From contig JASGIB010000001.1 of NCBI GenBank assembly GCA_047602125.1, positions 1,426,001 through 1,490,000 on the forward strand: a stretch of DNA of 64,000 bases. Reading direction: 5' to 3'. The position numbers and the translations under genes are program-made. The notes under the pieces were generated by a model. The model was not told where the DNA came from. It saw only the letters and a program-made list of their open reading frames with translations, and searched no databases. Of this stretch, positions 1 through 8,537 are shown piece after piece; within the stretch, counting starts at the first letter, position 1, and the number at the start of each line of letters is the position of its first letter. This stretch comes from Pseudoluteimonas sp047602125 (GTDB lineage Bacteria > Pseudomonadota > Gammaproteobacteria > Xanthomonadales > Xanthomonadaceae).

Positions 1-81
1 CGCCTCCATCCTGCGCTTCCGACGCCATCCGCGCCTGCGGGGGAACAGGCCCGGATCGTGCGCCATGCATGGAGACGAGAG

Positions 82-2496
82 ATGTCACAGACCGATGCCG
101 CCGTGGCCGTCGCCGCGACGAACGCGCCCGCGTTCGACCTGACCGCGCCACCCACCGCGACCAGCATGCGCGTGACCAAGCGCAACGGATCCAGCGAAGC
201 GGTGGACCTCAACAAGATCGTGCGCGCGGTGACCCGCGCCGCCGAAGGCCTGCACGCGGTCGAGCCGATGCGCGTCGCCACCCGCACCATCTCCGGCCTG
301 TACGACGGCGCGACCACCGCCGAGCTGGACGAGCTCTCGATCCGCACCGCCGCGTTGCTGACCGGCGAGGAACCCGAGTACGGCCGCCTCGCCGCGCGCC
401 TGCTCGCGGGCGTGATCGCCAAGGAAGTCGCCGGCCAGGAAATTCACGCGTTCTCGCAATCGGTCGCGCGCGGCCACGACGTTGGCCTCATCAACGATCG
501 CCTGCTCGGCTTCGTGCAGGCCAACGCGCGCAAGCTCAACGACGCGCTGGATCCGGCGCTGGACCGCGAGTTCGACTACTTTGGCCTGCGCACGCTCTAC
601 GACCGCTACCTGCTGCGCCACCCGCACAGCCGCAAGGTGATCGAGACGCCGCAGCAATTCTTCCTGCGCATCGCCTGCGCGCTGTCCGAGGACGTGCCCG
701 AGGCGCTGGCGCTGTACCAGCGCTTCGGCCGGCTGGAATACATCGCTTCCTCGCCGACGCTGTTCAACAGCGGCACCACGCACGAACAGCTGTCATCCTG
801 CTTCCTGCTCGATTCGCCGCGCGACACGCTGGAATCGATCTACGCGAAGTACGGCGACATCGCCCAGTTGTCCAAGTTCAGCGGCGGCATCGGCGTGTCG
901 TACACGCGCGTGCGTTCGCGCGGTTCGCTGATCAAATCCACCAACGGCCATTCCAACGGCATCGTGCCGTGGCTGAAGACGCTCGACTCCTCGGTCGCCG
1001 CGGTCAACCAGGGCGGCAAGCGCAAGGGCGCGGCCTGCGTGTACCTGGAACCGTGGCACGCGGACGTCGAGGAATTCCTCGAACTGCGCGACAACACCGG
1101 CGACGAAGCGCGGCGCACGCATAACCTCAACCTCGCGAATTGGATCCCGGACCTGTTCATGCAGCGGGTCGAGGCCGACGGCGAGTGGTCGCTGTTCGAT
1201 CCGCGCGTGGTGCCGGAATTCACCGACCTGTTCGGCGCCGACTTCGAACGCGCCTACGAGCAGGCCGAGGCGCAGGGCAAGGCGGTGCGCACGCTCAAGG
1301 CGCGCGAGCTGTACGCGCGGATGATGCGCACCCTCGCCCAGACCGGCAACGGCTGGATGACCTTCAAGGACAAGTGCAACCGCGCCAGCAACCAGACCCT
1401 GCGCGCCGGCAACGTGATCCACCTGTCCAACCTGTGCACCGAGATCCTCGAGGTCACCAGCGACGACGAAACCGCGGTCTGCAACCTCGGCTCGATCAAC
1501 CTCGCGCGGCATTTCGACGAGGACGGTGTCTTCGATTTCGACAAGCTGGGCGAAACCGTGCAATTGGCCGTGCGCCAGCTTGACCGCGTCATCGACCTGA
1601 ACTTCTATCCGATCGAATCCGCGCGCCGCGGCAACCTGCGCTGGCGCCCGGTCGGGCTGGGCGTGATGGGCCTGCAGGACGTGTTCTTCAAGCTGCGCAT
1701 GCCGTTCGACGGCGAGGCCGCGCGCGCGCTGTCGGCGAAGATCGCCGAGGAAATCTATTTCCACGCGCTGGACGCGTCGAACGAACTGGCGATCGAGAAA
1801 GGCCGGCATCCCGCCTTCGTCGATACCCGCGCGGCGAACGGCGAATTGCAGTTCGATGCCTGGGGCGTCGTGCCGGCGAATGTCGAACGCTGGGACGGGC
1901 TGCGTCAACGCATCCGCGAACACGGCCTGCGCAATTCGCTGCTGGTCGCGATCGCGCCGACCGCGACCATCGCCAGCATCGCCGGCTGCTACGAATGTGT
2001 GGAGCCGCAGGTCAGCAACCTGTTCAAGCGCGAAACGCTGTCCGGCGACTTCCTGCAGGTCAACCGCTACCTCGTCGACGAACTGAAGAAGCTCGGGCTG
2101 TGGACGCCGGAACTGCGCGACGCGATCAAGCGCACGGAAGGCTCGATCCAGGGCATCGCCGCGATTCCCGAAACCCTGCGCGCGGTTTACCGCACCGCCT
2201 GGGAAATCCCGATGCGTTCGCTGATCGACATGGCCGCCGACCGCGGCGCCTTCATCGACCAGTCCGCTTCGCTCAACCTGTTCATGGAGAGCCCGAGCAT
2301 CGGCGCGATGTCGTCGATGTACATGCATGCGTGGAAGCGCGGCATCAAGACGACGTACTACCTGCGCTCGCGCCCGGCGACGAAAATCGCCAAGACCACC
2401 GTCGGCGCGATGGATGCGCCGAAGCAGGAATACACGGCCGAAGAAGCCGTGGCCTGTTCACTCGAGAACCCGGGAAGCTGCGAAGCCTGCCAGTGA
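82..2496 (+). CDS. nrdA: Class Ia ribonucleoside-diphosphate reductase alpha subunit
   Basis: Catalytic large subunit that reduces ribonucleoside diphosphates to deoxyribonucleotides for DNA synthesis, working with NrdB encoded just downstream. The N-terminal ~100 residues form an ATP-cone allosteric domain (VTKRNGSSEAVDLNKI). The redox pair is visible as C240 (SSCFLLD) and C467 (CNLGSINL). The N-x-C-x-E triad carrying the thiyl radical is N450/C452/E454. Near the end a Tyr-Tyr pair (TTYYLRSR) fits the radical-transfer path, and the C-terminus ends in a CxxC pair (CEAC) that relays electrons from thioredoxin or glutaredoxin. I chose the ATG at 82 because GGAGACGAG lies just upstream at 71-79; a GTG at 58 in the same frame would add eight residues but has no ribosome-binding site. 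804 aa, normal for the family. Confidence 0.97.
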   Translation: MSQTDAAVAVAATNAPAFDLTAPPTATSMRVTKRNGSSEAVDLNKIVRAVTRAAEGLHAVEPMRVATRTISGLYDGATTAELDELSIRTAALLTGEEPEYGRLAARLLAGVIAKEVAGQEIHAFSQSVARGHDVGLINDRLLGFVQANARKLNDALDPALDREFDYFGLRTLYDRYLLRHPHSRKVIETPQQFFLRIACALSEDVPEALALYQRFGRLEYIASSPTLFNSGTTHEQLSSCFLLDSPRDTLESIYAKYGDIAQLSKFSGGIGVSYTRVRSRGSLIKSTNGHSNGIVPWLKTLDSSVAAVNQGGKRKGAACVYLEPWHADVEEFLELRDNTGDEARRTHNLNLANWIPDLFMQRVEADGEWSLFDPRVVPEFTDLFGADFERAYEQAEAQGKAVRTLKARELYARMMRTLAQTGNGWMTFKDKCNRASNQTLRAGNVIHLSNLCTEILEVTSDDETAVCNLGSINLARHFDEDGVFDFDKLGETVQLAVRQLDRVIDLNFYPIESARRGNLRWRPVGLGVMGLQDVFFKLRMPFDGEAARALSAKIAEEIYFHALDASNELAIEKGRHPAFVDTRAANGELQFDAWGVVPANVERWDGLRQRIREHGLRNSLLVAIAPTATIASIAGCYECVEPQVSNLFKRETLSGDFLQVNRYLVDELKKLGLWTPELRDAIKRTEGSIQGIAAIPETLRAVYRTAWEIPMRSLIDMAADRGAFIDQSASLNLFMESPSIGAMSSMYMHAWKRGIKTTYYLRSRPATKIAKTTVGAMDAPKQEYTAEEAVACSLENPGSCEACQ

Positions 2497-2506
2497 ATGC
2501 CTGAAG

Positions 2507-2629
2507 CCCCTCTCCCTTCGGGAGAGGGGTTGGGGTGAGGGTTCGGCGAAGCACGCTGCCTGCCAATCGCCGACGACTCACCGAACCCTCATCCGGCGCT
2601 GCGCGCCACCTTCTCCCGGCGGGAGAAGG
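2507..2629. repeat. Palindromic REP-type element between nrdA and nrdB
   Basis: A compound inverted repeat fills the nrdA-nrdB gap. A first hairpin has 10-bp arms (CCCCTCTCCC 2507-2516 / GGGAGAGGGG 2520-2529). A second has 9-bp arms (CCTTCTCCC 2609-2617 / GGGAGAAGG 2621-2629). These are nested around an 11-bp arm pair (TGAGGGTTCGG 2536-2546 / CCGAACCCTCA 2581-2591). The pattern matches intergenic repeats common in Xanthomonadaceae. It would be transcribed in the nrdAB mRNA and could affect stability or partial termination; there is no T-run, so it is not a classical terminator. Confidence 0.8.
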
Positions 2630-2649
2630 AAACAGCCAAGGTCGATCCC

Positions 2650-3696
2650 ATGCCCGTCGTTGCCCCTCTCACTCCTCACTCCTCTCCACTCGCTTCCCGC
2701 CTGCTCGACCCCGGCTTCGAGCTCACCCTGCGGCCGATGCGCTACCCGAAGTTCTACGAGATGTACCGCAACGCCATCCGCAACACGTGGACGGTGGAGG
2801 AAGTGGACTTCTCGCTCGACGTCAACGACCTCAAGCACAAGTTCGGGCCGGCCGAGCGCCACCTGATCGAGCGGCTGGTCGCGTTCTTCGCCACCGGCGA
2901 TTCGATCGTGGCCAACAACCTGGTACTGAACCTGTACCAGCACGTCAACGCGCCCGAGGCGCGCATGTACCTGTCGCGGCAGCTGTACGAGGAAGCGCTG
3001 CACGTGCAGTTCTACCTCACCCTGCTCGACACCTACCTGCCGGATCCGAACGAGCGCGCCAAGGCCTTCGCCGCGGTGGACAACATTCCCTCGATCAAGC
3101 GCAAGGCCGAGTTCTGCTTCAAATGGATGGATTCGGTGCGCGGGCTGCAGCGCGTCGAAACCCGCGAACAGCGGCGCGCGTTCCTGCTCAACCTGGTGTG
3201 CTTCGCCGCCTGCATCGAAGGCCTGTTCTTCTTCGCCGCCTTCGCCTACGTGTACTACCTGCGTTCGCGCGGCCTGCTGCACGGACTGGCCAGCGGCACC
3301 AACTGGGTGTTCCGCGACGAAAGCGGGCACATGGCCTTCGCCTTCGAGGTGATCCGCACCGCGCGCGAGGAGGAACCGGATCTGGTCGACGAGGATTTCC
3401 GCCGCCAGGTGGTGGACATGCTCGCCGAAGCGGTGGAATGCGAATTCGCGTTCGCGCAGGACACGCTGTCCGGCGGCGTGGCCGGGCTCTCGCTCAAGGA
3501 CATGCGCCAGTACCTGGAATACTGCGCGGACCAGCGCCTGGCGCAACTCGGCTTCGCGGTGCATTTCGGCGCGCGCAACCCGTTCCCGTTCATGGACCTG
3601 CAGGATGTGCAGGAACTGACCAACTTCTTCGAGCGCCGCGTGTCGGCCTACCAGGTCGGCGTGCAGGGCGACGTTGGTTTCGACCATGCGTTCTGA
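2650..3696 (+). CDS. nrdB: Class Ia ribonucleoside-diphosphate reductase beta subunit
   Basis: Small subunit that carries the diiron centre and tyrosyl radical and passes the radical to NrdA. All-alpha ferritin-like protein of 348 aa, usual for the family. The iron-ligand motifs are visible as EEALHVQFY (about residues 116-124) and RDESGHMAF (about 221-229). The first ~20 residues are rich in Pro, Ser and Leu and unlike the family core, so translation could begin a little downstream. It follows nrdA after a 153-bp spacer occupied by the REP element, and overlaps the next gene by 11 bp, so the three genes are probably one transcript. Confidence 0.96.
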   Translation: MPVVAPLTPHSSPLASRLLDPGFELTLRPMRYPKFYEMYRNAIRNTWTVEEVDFSLDVNDLKHKFGPAERHLIERLVAFFATGDSIVANNLVLNLYQHVNAPEARMYLSRQLYEEALHVQFYLTLLDTYLPDPNERAKAFAAVDNIPSIKRKAEFCFKWMDSVRGLQRVETREQRRAFLLNLVCFAACIEGLFFFAAFAYVYYLRSRGLLHGLASGTNWVFRDESGHMAFAFEVIRTAREEEPDLVDEDFRRQVVDMLAEAVECEFAFAQDTLSGGVAGLSLKDMRQYLEYCADQRLAQLGFAVHFGARNPFPFMDLQDVQELTNFFERRVSAYQVGVQGDVGFDHAF

Positions 3697-4093
3697 TGCC
3701 GGAGACGCCGCGACTCCGCAACCGACCGAAGCGCGCCTGCTGGAAATGGTCTTCCCCGACCACACCAACCACCTCGGTACGTTGTTCGGCGGGCAGGCGC
3801 TGGCGTGGATGGACAAGGCCGCGTTCGTCGCCGCCTCGCGCTACGCGCGCAGGACCGTGGTGACCGCGCGTTCGGAGCAGGTGGATTTCCGCCTGCCGGT
3901 GCGGCAGGGGCAACTGGTGGAAGCGATCGCGCGCGTGGTCGAAGTGGGCCGCAGTTCGATGCAGGTAGATGTTGAACTGATCGCCGAAGACCTGCCCACA
4001 GGCGAACGCGACCTGTGCACGCGCGGGCGCTTCGTGATGATCGCGCTGGATGCGCGCGGACGCCCGACCGAGGTGCCCGCGCTTCCGGCCTGA
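3686..4093 (+). CDS. Acyl-CoA thioesterase, hotdog fold (YciA/BACH type)
   Basis: Predicted acyl-CoA hydrolase with a single hotdog domain covering most of its 135 aa. The motif PDHTNHLGTLFGGQALAWMDKAAFVAA (broken here only by reading) has the Asn-x-x-Gly-x-x-Phe-Gly-Gly pattern of the YciA/ACOT group, in which the helix after GG carries the catalytic acid (Asp in AWMDKAA). The ATG at 3686 overlaps the nrdB stop by 11 bp, suggesting coupled translation; an in-frame TTG at 3674 is also possible. No signal peptide, so cytoplasmic. Substrate chain length cannot be read from the sequence. Confidence 0.88.
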   Translation: MRSDAGDAATPQPTEARLLEMVFPDHTNHLGTLFGGQALAWMDKAAFVAASRYARRTVVTARSEQVDFRLPVRQGQLVEAIARVVEVGRSSMQVDVELIAEDLPTGERDLCTRGRFVMIALDARGRPTEVPALPA

Positions 4094-4148
4094 GCGCGCG
4101 CGCGCCGCCTGCGCTAGCATCGGCGTCGACCCCGCATCGAGCCTCGCC

Positions 4149-5462
4149 ATGCGCCTGTTGCCCTTGTCGCTCGCCCTCGCCGCGCTGCTGCCGCAGTGCG
4201 CGCTCGCCGCCGAACGCCCCGAAGTCGCCGCCGCCGCGCAGTCCGAACGCAACGAGTTGATCGCGTGGCGCCGCGACATCCACCAGCATCCGGAACTGGG
4301 CAACCACGAAACCCGCACCGCGCAACTCATCGCCGACAAGTTGCGTTCGTTCGGGCTGGAACCGAAGACTGGCGTCGGCCACACCGGCGTGGTCGCGATC
4401 CTCAAGGGCGGCAAGCCCGGGCCGCGCATCGCCCTGCGCGCGGACATGGACGCGCTGCCCGTCACCGAACAGACCGGATTGCCGTTCGCCTCGACGGTGA
4501 AGAGCGAATACCGCGGCCAGCCGGTCGGGGTGATGCACGCCTGCGGCCATGACATGCACGTGGCGATCATGCTCGGCGTCGCCGAAGCGCTGTCGAAGAT
4601 GAAGGCTGATCTTCCGGGCGAAGTGATGTTCGTGTTCCAGCCAGCCGAGGAAGGCCCGCCGACGCCGGGCGAGACCGCCGGCGCGAAACTGATGATGGAC
4701 GAAGGCCTGTTCCGCGATTTCAAGCCCGACGCGGTGCTCGGCCTGCACGTCTGGGCCAGCCTCCGCGTCGGCGACATCGGCGTGCGCGCCGGCCCGACCA
4801 TGGCCGCGGTCGACGAGTGGACGCTGAAGATCACCGGCAAGCAGACCCACGGCGCGCGGCCGTGGGACGGCGTCGATCCGATCACCGTCGGCGCGCAGAT
4901 CCTGCTCGGCACGCAGTCGATCATCGCGCGCCAGGTCAACATCGCGAATTCGCCGGTGGTGCTGACCACGGGCCTGTTCCAGTCCGGCGTGCGCTTCAAC
5001 ATCATTCCCGACGACGCGCTGCTGGTCGGCACGCTGCGCACGTTCGATCACAAGGTGCGCGCCGACGTGGTCGATCGTTTCCGCCGCACCGCAACCGATT
5101 TCGCCGAAGCCAGCGGCGCGAAGGCGGAGCTTGAGGTCGATTCGAACGCGCCGGCGCTGGTCAACGATCCCGCGCTGGTCGCGAAGCTGCGTCCGTCGCT
5201 GGAAGCAGCGGTCGGCAAGGATCACGTGATCGACCAGCCGCCGCTGACCGTGTCCGAGGATTTCGCCTACTACGCCGGCGCCGCGCCGGTGATGTTCTTC
5301 TTCGTCGGCAGCACCCCGGCCGACAAGGATCCGGCGGCGATGCCGATGAACCACTCGCCGCTGTATTCGCCCGACGAAGGCGCGCTCGATGTCGGTCTGC
5401 GCGCGATGCTGCAGGCGACGCTGGATTTTCTTGGTGGCGGAGCGCCGGCCGCCGTGCGGTAA
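4149..5462 (+). CDS. Secreted M20-family amidohydrolase (HipO/AmhX-like)
   Basis: Zinc-type amidohydrolase/peptidase of the M20D group, which removes acyl groups from N-acyl amino acids or related amides. A clear signal peptide starts the protein (MRLLPLSLALAALLPQCALA, cleavage near ALA-AE), so it acts in the periplasm or outside. Metal-binding motifs are visible: HACGHDMH (HxxGHD type), the PAEE general-base motif (FQPAEEG) and a late MNHSP histidine. The lid/dimerisation domain lies in the middle (about residues 205-330). The ATG at 4149 was chosen because it begins the signal peptide; upstream in-frame codons have no such support. 437 aa, normal. Natural substrate unknown. Confidence 0.9.
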   Translation: MRLLPLSLALAALLPQCALAAERPEVAAAAQSERNELIAWRRDIHQHPELGNHETRTAQLIADKLRSFGLEPKTGVGHTGVVAILKGGKPGPRIALRADMDALPVTEQTGLPFASTVKSEYRGQPVGVMHACGHDMHVAIMLGVAEALSKMKADLPGEVMFVFQPAEEGPPTPGETAGAKLMMDEGLFRDFKPDAVLGLHVWASLRVGDIGVRAGPTMAAVDEWTLKITGKQTHGARPWDGVDPITVGAQILLGTQSIIARQVNIANSPVVLTTGLFQSGVRFNIIPDDALLVGTLRTFDHKVRADVVDRFRRTATDFAEASGAKAELEVDSNAPALVNDPALVAKLRPSLEAAVGKDHVIDQPPLTVSEDFAYYAGAAPVMFFFVGSTPADKDPAAMPMNHSPLYSPDEGALDVGLRAMLQATLDFLGGGAPAAVR

Positions 5463-5488
5463 TACGCGTCAAACTCAAGGAGCCAATC

Positions 5489-5815
5489 ATGCGGTGCGCA
5501 GCGATTTGCTTCACGCTTCTTGTTGCATCTTGCGCAACAACGGATTCATATCTTCTCGCGCAACGTTCGTTCCATGAAGAACCTGGGCCAGTCTTTCACT
5601 GCTGGCATAAGGTTGGCTATCGTCCATCAATGGAGCCGGGATCCGTTTCATATCTTTGCGATGAACGCGGCTCAGAAGAACCTCTCGCTGAATGCACCTC
5701 ATCGCTTCGACAAGCGGCCAGCGTCGCGATCTCCGTCGCTGAAGCAAAAGAAAAAATCATGGTTTGCATGCTTAATCGCGGATGGGACCGAGAGGAAAAC
5801 AACTTGCAGTGGTGA
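5489..5815 (+). CDS. Small predicted lipoprotein of unknown function
   Basis: A 108-aa protein I do not recognise. The N-terminus is a short lipoprotein signal: a hydrophobic stretch ending in a lipobox (LLVASC), so the Cys at residue 15 would be lipidated. The mature part has several more cysteines (CWHKV, LCDERG, CTSS, CMLNRGW), which could form disulfides in the periplasm. A good AAGGAG ribosome-binding site lies at 5477-5482. The region is visibly less GC-rich than its neighbours, hinting at later acquisition. It follows the M20 hydrolase by 26 bp and could be read from the same transcript. Confidence 0.65.
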   Translation: MRCAAICFTLLVASCATTDSYLLAQRSFHEEPGPVFHCWHKVGYRPSMEPGSVSYLCDERGSEEPLAECTSSLRQAASVAISVAEAKEKIMVCMLNRGWDREENNLQW

Positions 5816-5881
5816 GGTCTGCCAATCCGTTCAGACTGCTCCTGCTTCGCGACACGGTTTGACTCGGGCGATAATCCCCCC

Positions 5882-6697
5882 ATGAAAACCCCTCTGGATT
5901 CCGCGCTCGGCCGCCACGTCGACTATCCGCGCGAGTACGACCCCTCGCTGCTGTTCCCGATCGCGCGCAGCCTCGGCCGCGATGCACTCGGCATCAATGC
6001 GGACGAATTGCCGTTCACCGGCATCGACCGCTGGCACGCCTACGAACTCTCGTGGCTGGACGCACGCGGCAAGCCGCGCGTCGCGACCGCGACGTTCGAG
6101 GTTCCCGCGGATTCCCCGAACCTGGTCGAATCGAAATCGCTCAAGCTCTACCTCAACTCCTTCAACGCCTCGCGCTTCGACAACGACGACGCGGTCCGCG
6201 ACGCCATCGCCCGCGACCTGTCGAACGCCGCGGGTGCTTCGGTGGCGGTCGCGTTCGGCCTGCCGCCGCTGCGTTCCGCCGATGCGGCGATCGACCTCGA
6301 TGCGCAGGACATCGCCATCGAAAGTTACGGCCCGCCGGATGCATCGCTGCTTGCTAGCGATGCGAACGGCGATGCGGAAGAAACCTTGTCGAGCGCGTTG
6401 CTGAAATCCAATTGCCCGGTGACCGGACAACCCGATTGGGCCAGCGTGCGGATTTACTATCGCGGCCCGCGCATCGATCGCGCCGGACTGTTGCGTTACC
6501 TCGTCTCCTTCCGCGACCACGCCGAATTCCACGAACAGTGCGTCGAACGCATCTTCGTCGACGTGCTCGCGCGCTGCCGGCCGCGGGCGCTGTCGGTGGA
6601 AGCGCGCTACACCCGCCGCGGCGGGCTGGACATCAACCCGTGGCGCGGAACGCCCGGCGCGCCGCCGCCGATGGCCGGCCGCGACCGGCGGCAATGA
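5882..6697 (+). CDS. queF: NADPH-dependent 7-cyano-7-deazaguanine reductase
   Basis: Reduces preQ0 to preQ1 in the queuosine tRNA-modification pathway, in the cytoplasm. 271 aa, the length of the long, two-module QueF type found in gammaproteobacteria. The opening PREYDPSLLFPI, the QueF signature ESKSLKLYLNSFN and the catalytic cysteine in LKSNCPVTGQPDW (about residue 180) are all visible, as is the conserved FHEQCVERIFVD stretch that contributes the substrate-binding Glu. It stands alone; other queuosine genes are not in the window. Confidence 0.97.
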   Translation: MKTPLDSALGRHVDYPREYDPSLLFPIARSLGRDALGINADELPFTGIDRWHAYELSWLDARGKPRVATATFEVPADSPNLVESKSLKLYLNSFNASRFDNDDAVRDAIARDLSNAAGASVAVAFGLPPLRSADAAIDLDAQDIAIESYGPPDASLLASDANGDAEETLSSALLKSNCPVTGQPDWASVRIYYRGPRIDRAGLLRYLVSFRDHAEFHEQCVERIFVDVLARCRPRALSVEARYTRRGGLDINPWRGTPGAPPPMAGRDRRQ

Positions 6698-6785
6698 ACC
6701 GCCGGCAACGCCCGCCACCGACACCATGTTTTCTTAACGAACCGCGTGAAACCATGCGCGCGGTTTACATGGGCAGGAGTCCCCG

Positions 6786-7163
6786 ATGACCAATCCGCAG
6801 AACCCCAAGGATCCGAACTCGCTGTCGCTCGCATCGGGTGGCGAAAAGAAGGCCGATTTTTCCAACGTGCAGGGCCATGTCGATACCGTGCCGGGCACGA
6901 GCGGTGGCGCCGGCAGCACCGGCAAGGCCGATTTCTCCAACGTGATCGGCAAGGTCGACGGCGTGCCCGACGGCGGTGGCGCCGGCGCGGGCGAGCAGAC
7001 CTACACCGTGCAGAAGGGCGACACGCTCTCGCACATCGCGCAGAAGCACTACGGCAAGGCCAGTCGCTGGCACGCGATCTTCGACGCCAACCGCGACCAG
7101 CTCGACGACCCGGACAAGATCTTCCCGGGCCAGGTGCTCAAGCTTCCGGACGCGAACGGCTGA
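6786..7163 (+). CDS. LysM-domain protein
   Basis: 125-aa protein with one C-terminal LysM domain (QTYTVQKGDTLSHIAQKHYG to FPGQVLKLP, about residues 74-122), a fold that binds peptidoglycan or other N-acetylglucosamine polymers. The N-terminal half contains two copies of an unusual short repeat, KADFSNVxGxVDxVP (about residues 19-33 and 48-62), separated by Gly/Ser linkers. There is no signal peptide, as in the cytoplasmic YgaU/Kbp-like LysM proteins, so the LysM role in the wall is uncertain. AGGAG lies just before the ATG. Probably co-transcribed with the lipoprotein gene 49 bp downstream. Confidence 0.85.
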   Translation: MTNPQNPKDPNSLSLASGGEKKADFSNVQGHVDTVPGTSGGAGSTGKADFSNVIGKVDGVPDGGGAGAGEQTYTVQKGDTLSHIAQKHYGKASRWHAIFDANRDQLDDPDKIFPGQVLKLPDANG

Positions 7164-7212
7164 CCTTTCGCCGTTCCCGCATGCCGATCCCAGACATCCA
7201 CAGGAGACAACC

Positions 7213-7692
7213 ATGATCCGCAACCGCATTTCGCTGGCCATCGCCGCCGCGCTGCTCGCGACCGTCGCCCTCGCCGGCTGCAAGAAGAAGGACGACATGG
7301 CGACGACCACGCCGCCGGCCACCACCGAACCGGCGCCCGCCCCGGTCGAACCGGCACCGGCGCCTGCGGCGACCCCGGCCACCGTGACCTCGGTCGACCT
7401 CGGCAACGCCGTCGGCGCCGACAACAAGGTGACCACGGCGTCCACCAGTTTCGCCAAGGCCGACACCATCCACGCCTCGGTCGCCACCGATGGCGCGGCC
7501 GGCAAGTTGCACGCGAACTGGACCTACCAGGATGGCCAGACCGTCGACAGCCAGGACAAGGACGTCGCGTCCGGTCCGCAGGTCACCGACTTCAGCATCA
7601 GCAAGCCGGACGGCTGGCCGGCGGGCAAGTACAAGGTCGAGATCTCGCTGGACGGCAACGTCGTGCAGAGCCGCGATTTCGAAGTGAAGTGA
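7213..7692 (+). CDS. Predicted lipoprotein with Pro/Ala linker and Ig-like C-terminal region
   Basis: 159-aa lipoprotein. The signal peptide ends in a lipobox (VALAGC), with lipidation expected at Cys22, followed by Lys-Lys-Lys and a Pro/Ala/Thr-rich linker to about residue 55. The rest (VTSVDLGNAVGADNKV to VVQSRDFEVK) looks like a beta-sandwich domain; the phrase PDGWPAGKYKVEISLDG resembles domains that sense or bind at the cell surface. Function unknown. An AGGAGA ribosome-binding site precedes the ATG, and two hairpins follow the stop. Confidence 0.8.
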   Translation: MIRNRISLAIAAALLATVALAGCKKKDDMATTTPPATTEPAPAPVEPAPAPAATPATVTSVDLGNAVGADNKVTTASTSFAKADTIHASVATDGAAGKLHANWTYQDGQTVDSQDKDVASGPQVTDFSISKPDGWPAGKYKVEISLDGNVVQSRDFEVK

Positions 7693-7701
7693 CGTAAGCG
7701 C

Positions 7702-7728
7702 GCCCACGCGCCTCGCGCGTGGGCCTTT
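7702..7728 (+). terminator. Rho-independent terminator candidate
   Basis: GCCCACGCG (7702-7710) pairs with CGCGTGGGC (7716-7724), followed by TTT. It begins 10 bp after the lipoprotein stop. The T-run is short, but position and stem fit termination of the LysM-lipoprotein transcript. Confidence 0.65.
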
Positions 7729-7819
7729 GCGCGCACGTCATCCCGCGCAGGCGGGCCGCTTCTGACAGACGAATGTCTGTCCAATCCGGTTTAAAACAAC
7801 ATCAGTTTCGATGCACGGA

Positions 7820-7845
7820 GGGCGCGGCTTTCGCCGCGCCCTTTT
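7820..7845 (+). terminator. Second hairpin with T-run
   Basis: GGGCGCGGC (7820-7828), loop TTTC, GCCGCGCCC (7833-7841), then TTTT. It lies between the ends of two converging genes. The T-run is on the plus-strand side, so it mainly stops rightward transcription. Confidence 0.65.
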
Positions 7846-7870
7846 CGTTCCGGCGCTTCGCGCGAACCTG

Positions 7871-8422
7871 TCAGGGAACCGGCGTCGTCGCCTTGTGGTA
7901 GATGCCGTCGAACGCCACGGCCCAGGTCTTGCCGTCGTCCTTCGACGATTCCCACACCTGGCGCACGGTGCCGTCGGCATTCGGCGTCCAGGTGATGCGT
8001 TCGCGGCCATGGAGCCCGCTGGCGTCGTCGGGCTTGTCGTGTCGTCCTTCCAGCACCATGCGTCCGTCGACCAAACCGCCGGAGAGGAACAACCGGCTGC
8101 CGCTGTTGTCGACCCAGTACTGTTCCCAGTGCCCGCTGTCGGCGTTGTAGATGTTGAAGCTCTCGCCGACGGTGCCGCCGTTGCCGAACCAGTGTTCGTG
8201 CACGACGCAGTCGCCGAGCCGCGATTCGACCCGGCTGCGGCCAAGGGTCTTTTCCCCCTTCGGCCCGGTGACGTCCCAGCTGCCGACCCAGAAGTCGAAC
8301 TGGCGTCGCGCGGCATCGGCGCAGGAGGGCGCCTTCGGCGCGGGCGGCGGCGTTTGCGCAGGAAGATCGGACATGGCGAACACCGCCAGGGTCAGGATCA
8401 GGCATCGGATGGCACGCAGCAT
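7871..8422 (-). CDS. Secreted DUF1579-like protein
   Basis: 183-aa exported protein of unknown role. An N-terminal signal peptide (MLRAIRCLILTLAVFAMSDLPAQ) is followed by a calycin-like beta-barrel with the family's opening QFDFWVGSWDV and later WEQYWVDNSGSRLFLSG and DGTVRQVWESSKDDGKTW. This matches what I know of DUF1579-type proteins, which have no established activity. GAGGAA lies just before the ATG. It is the first gene downstream of the ACP-sulfotransferase gene, with a 115-bp gap, so shared transcription is possible but not shown. Confidence 0.75.
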   Translation of the reverse strand: MLRAIRCLILTLAVFAMSDLPAQTPPPAPKAPSCADAARRQFDFWVGSWDVTGPKGEKTLGRSRVESRLGDCVVHEHWFGNGGTVGESFNIYNADSGHWEQYWVDNSGSRLFLSGGLVDGRMVLEGRHDKPDDASGLHGRERITWTPNADGTVRQVWESSKDDGKTWAVAFDGIYHKATTPVP

Positions 8423-8537
8423 TTCGTTCCTCGGACGGCTAAGGTGCGCGCCAGCGTAGCCGCCCGGCCAAGCCGGGGCTTGGCGGAATGTGCCGGTTGG
8501 CGTTGTCGCAACCCGTTGCGCGGGGATCGCCCGCGGC

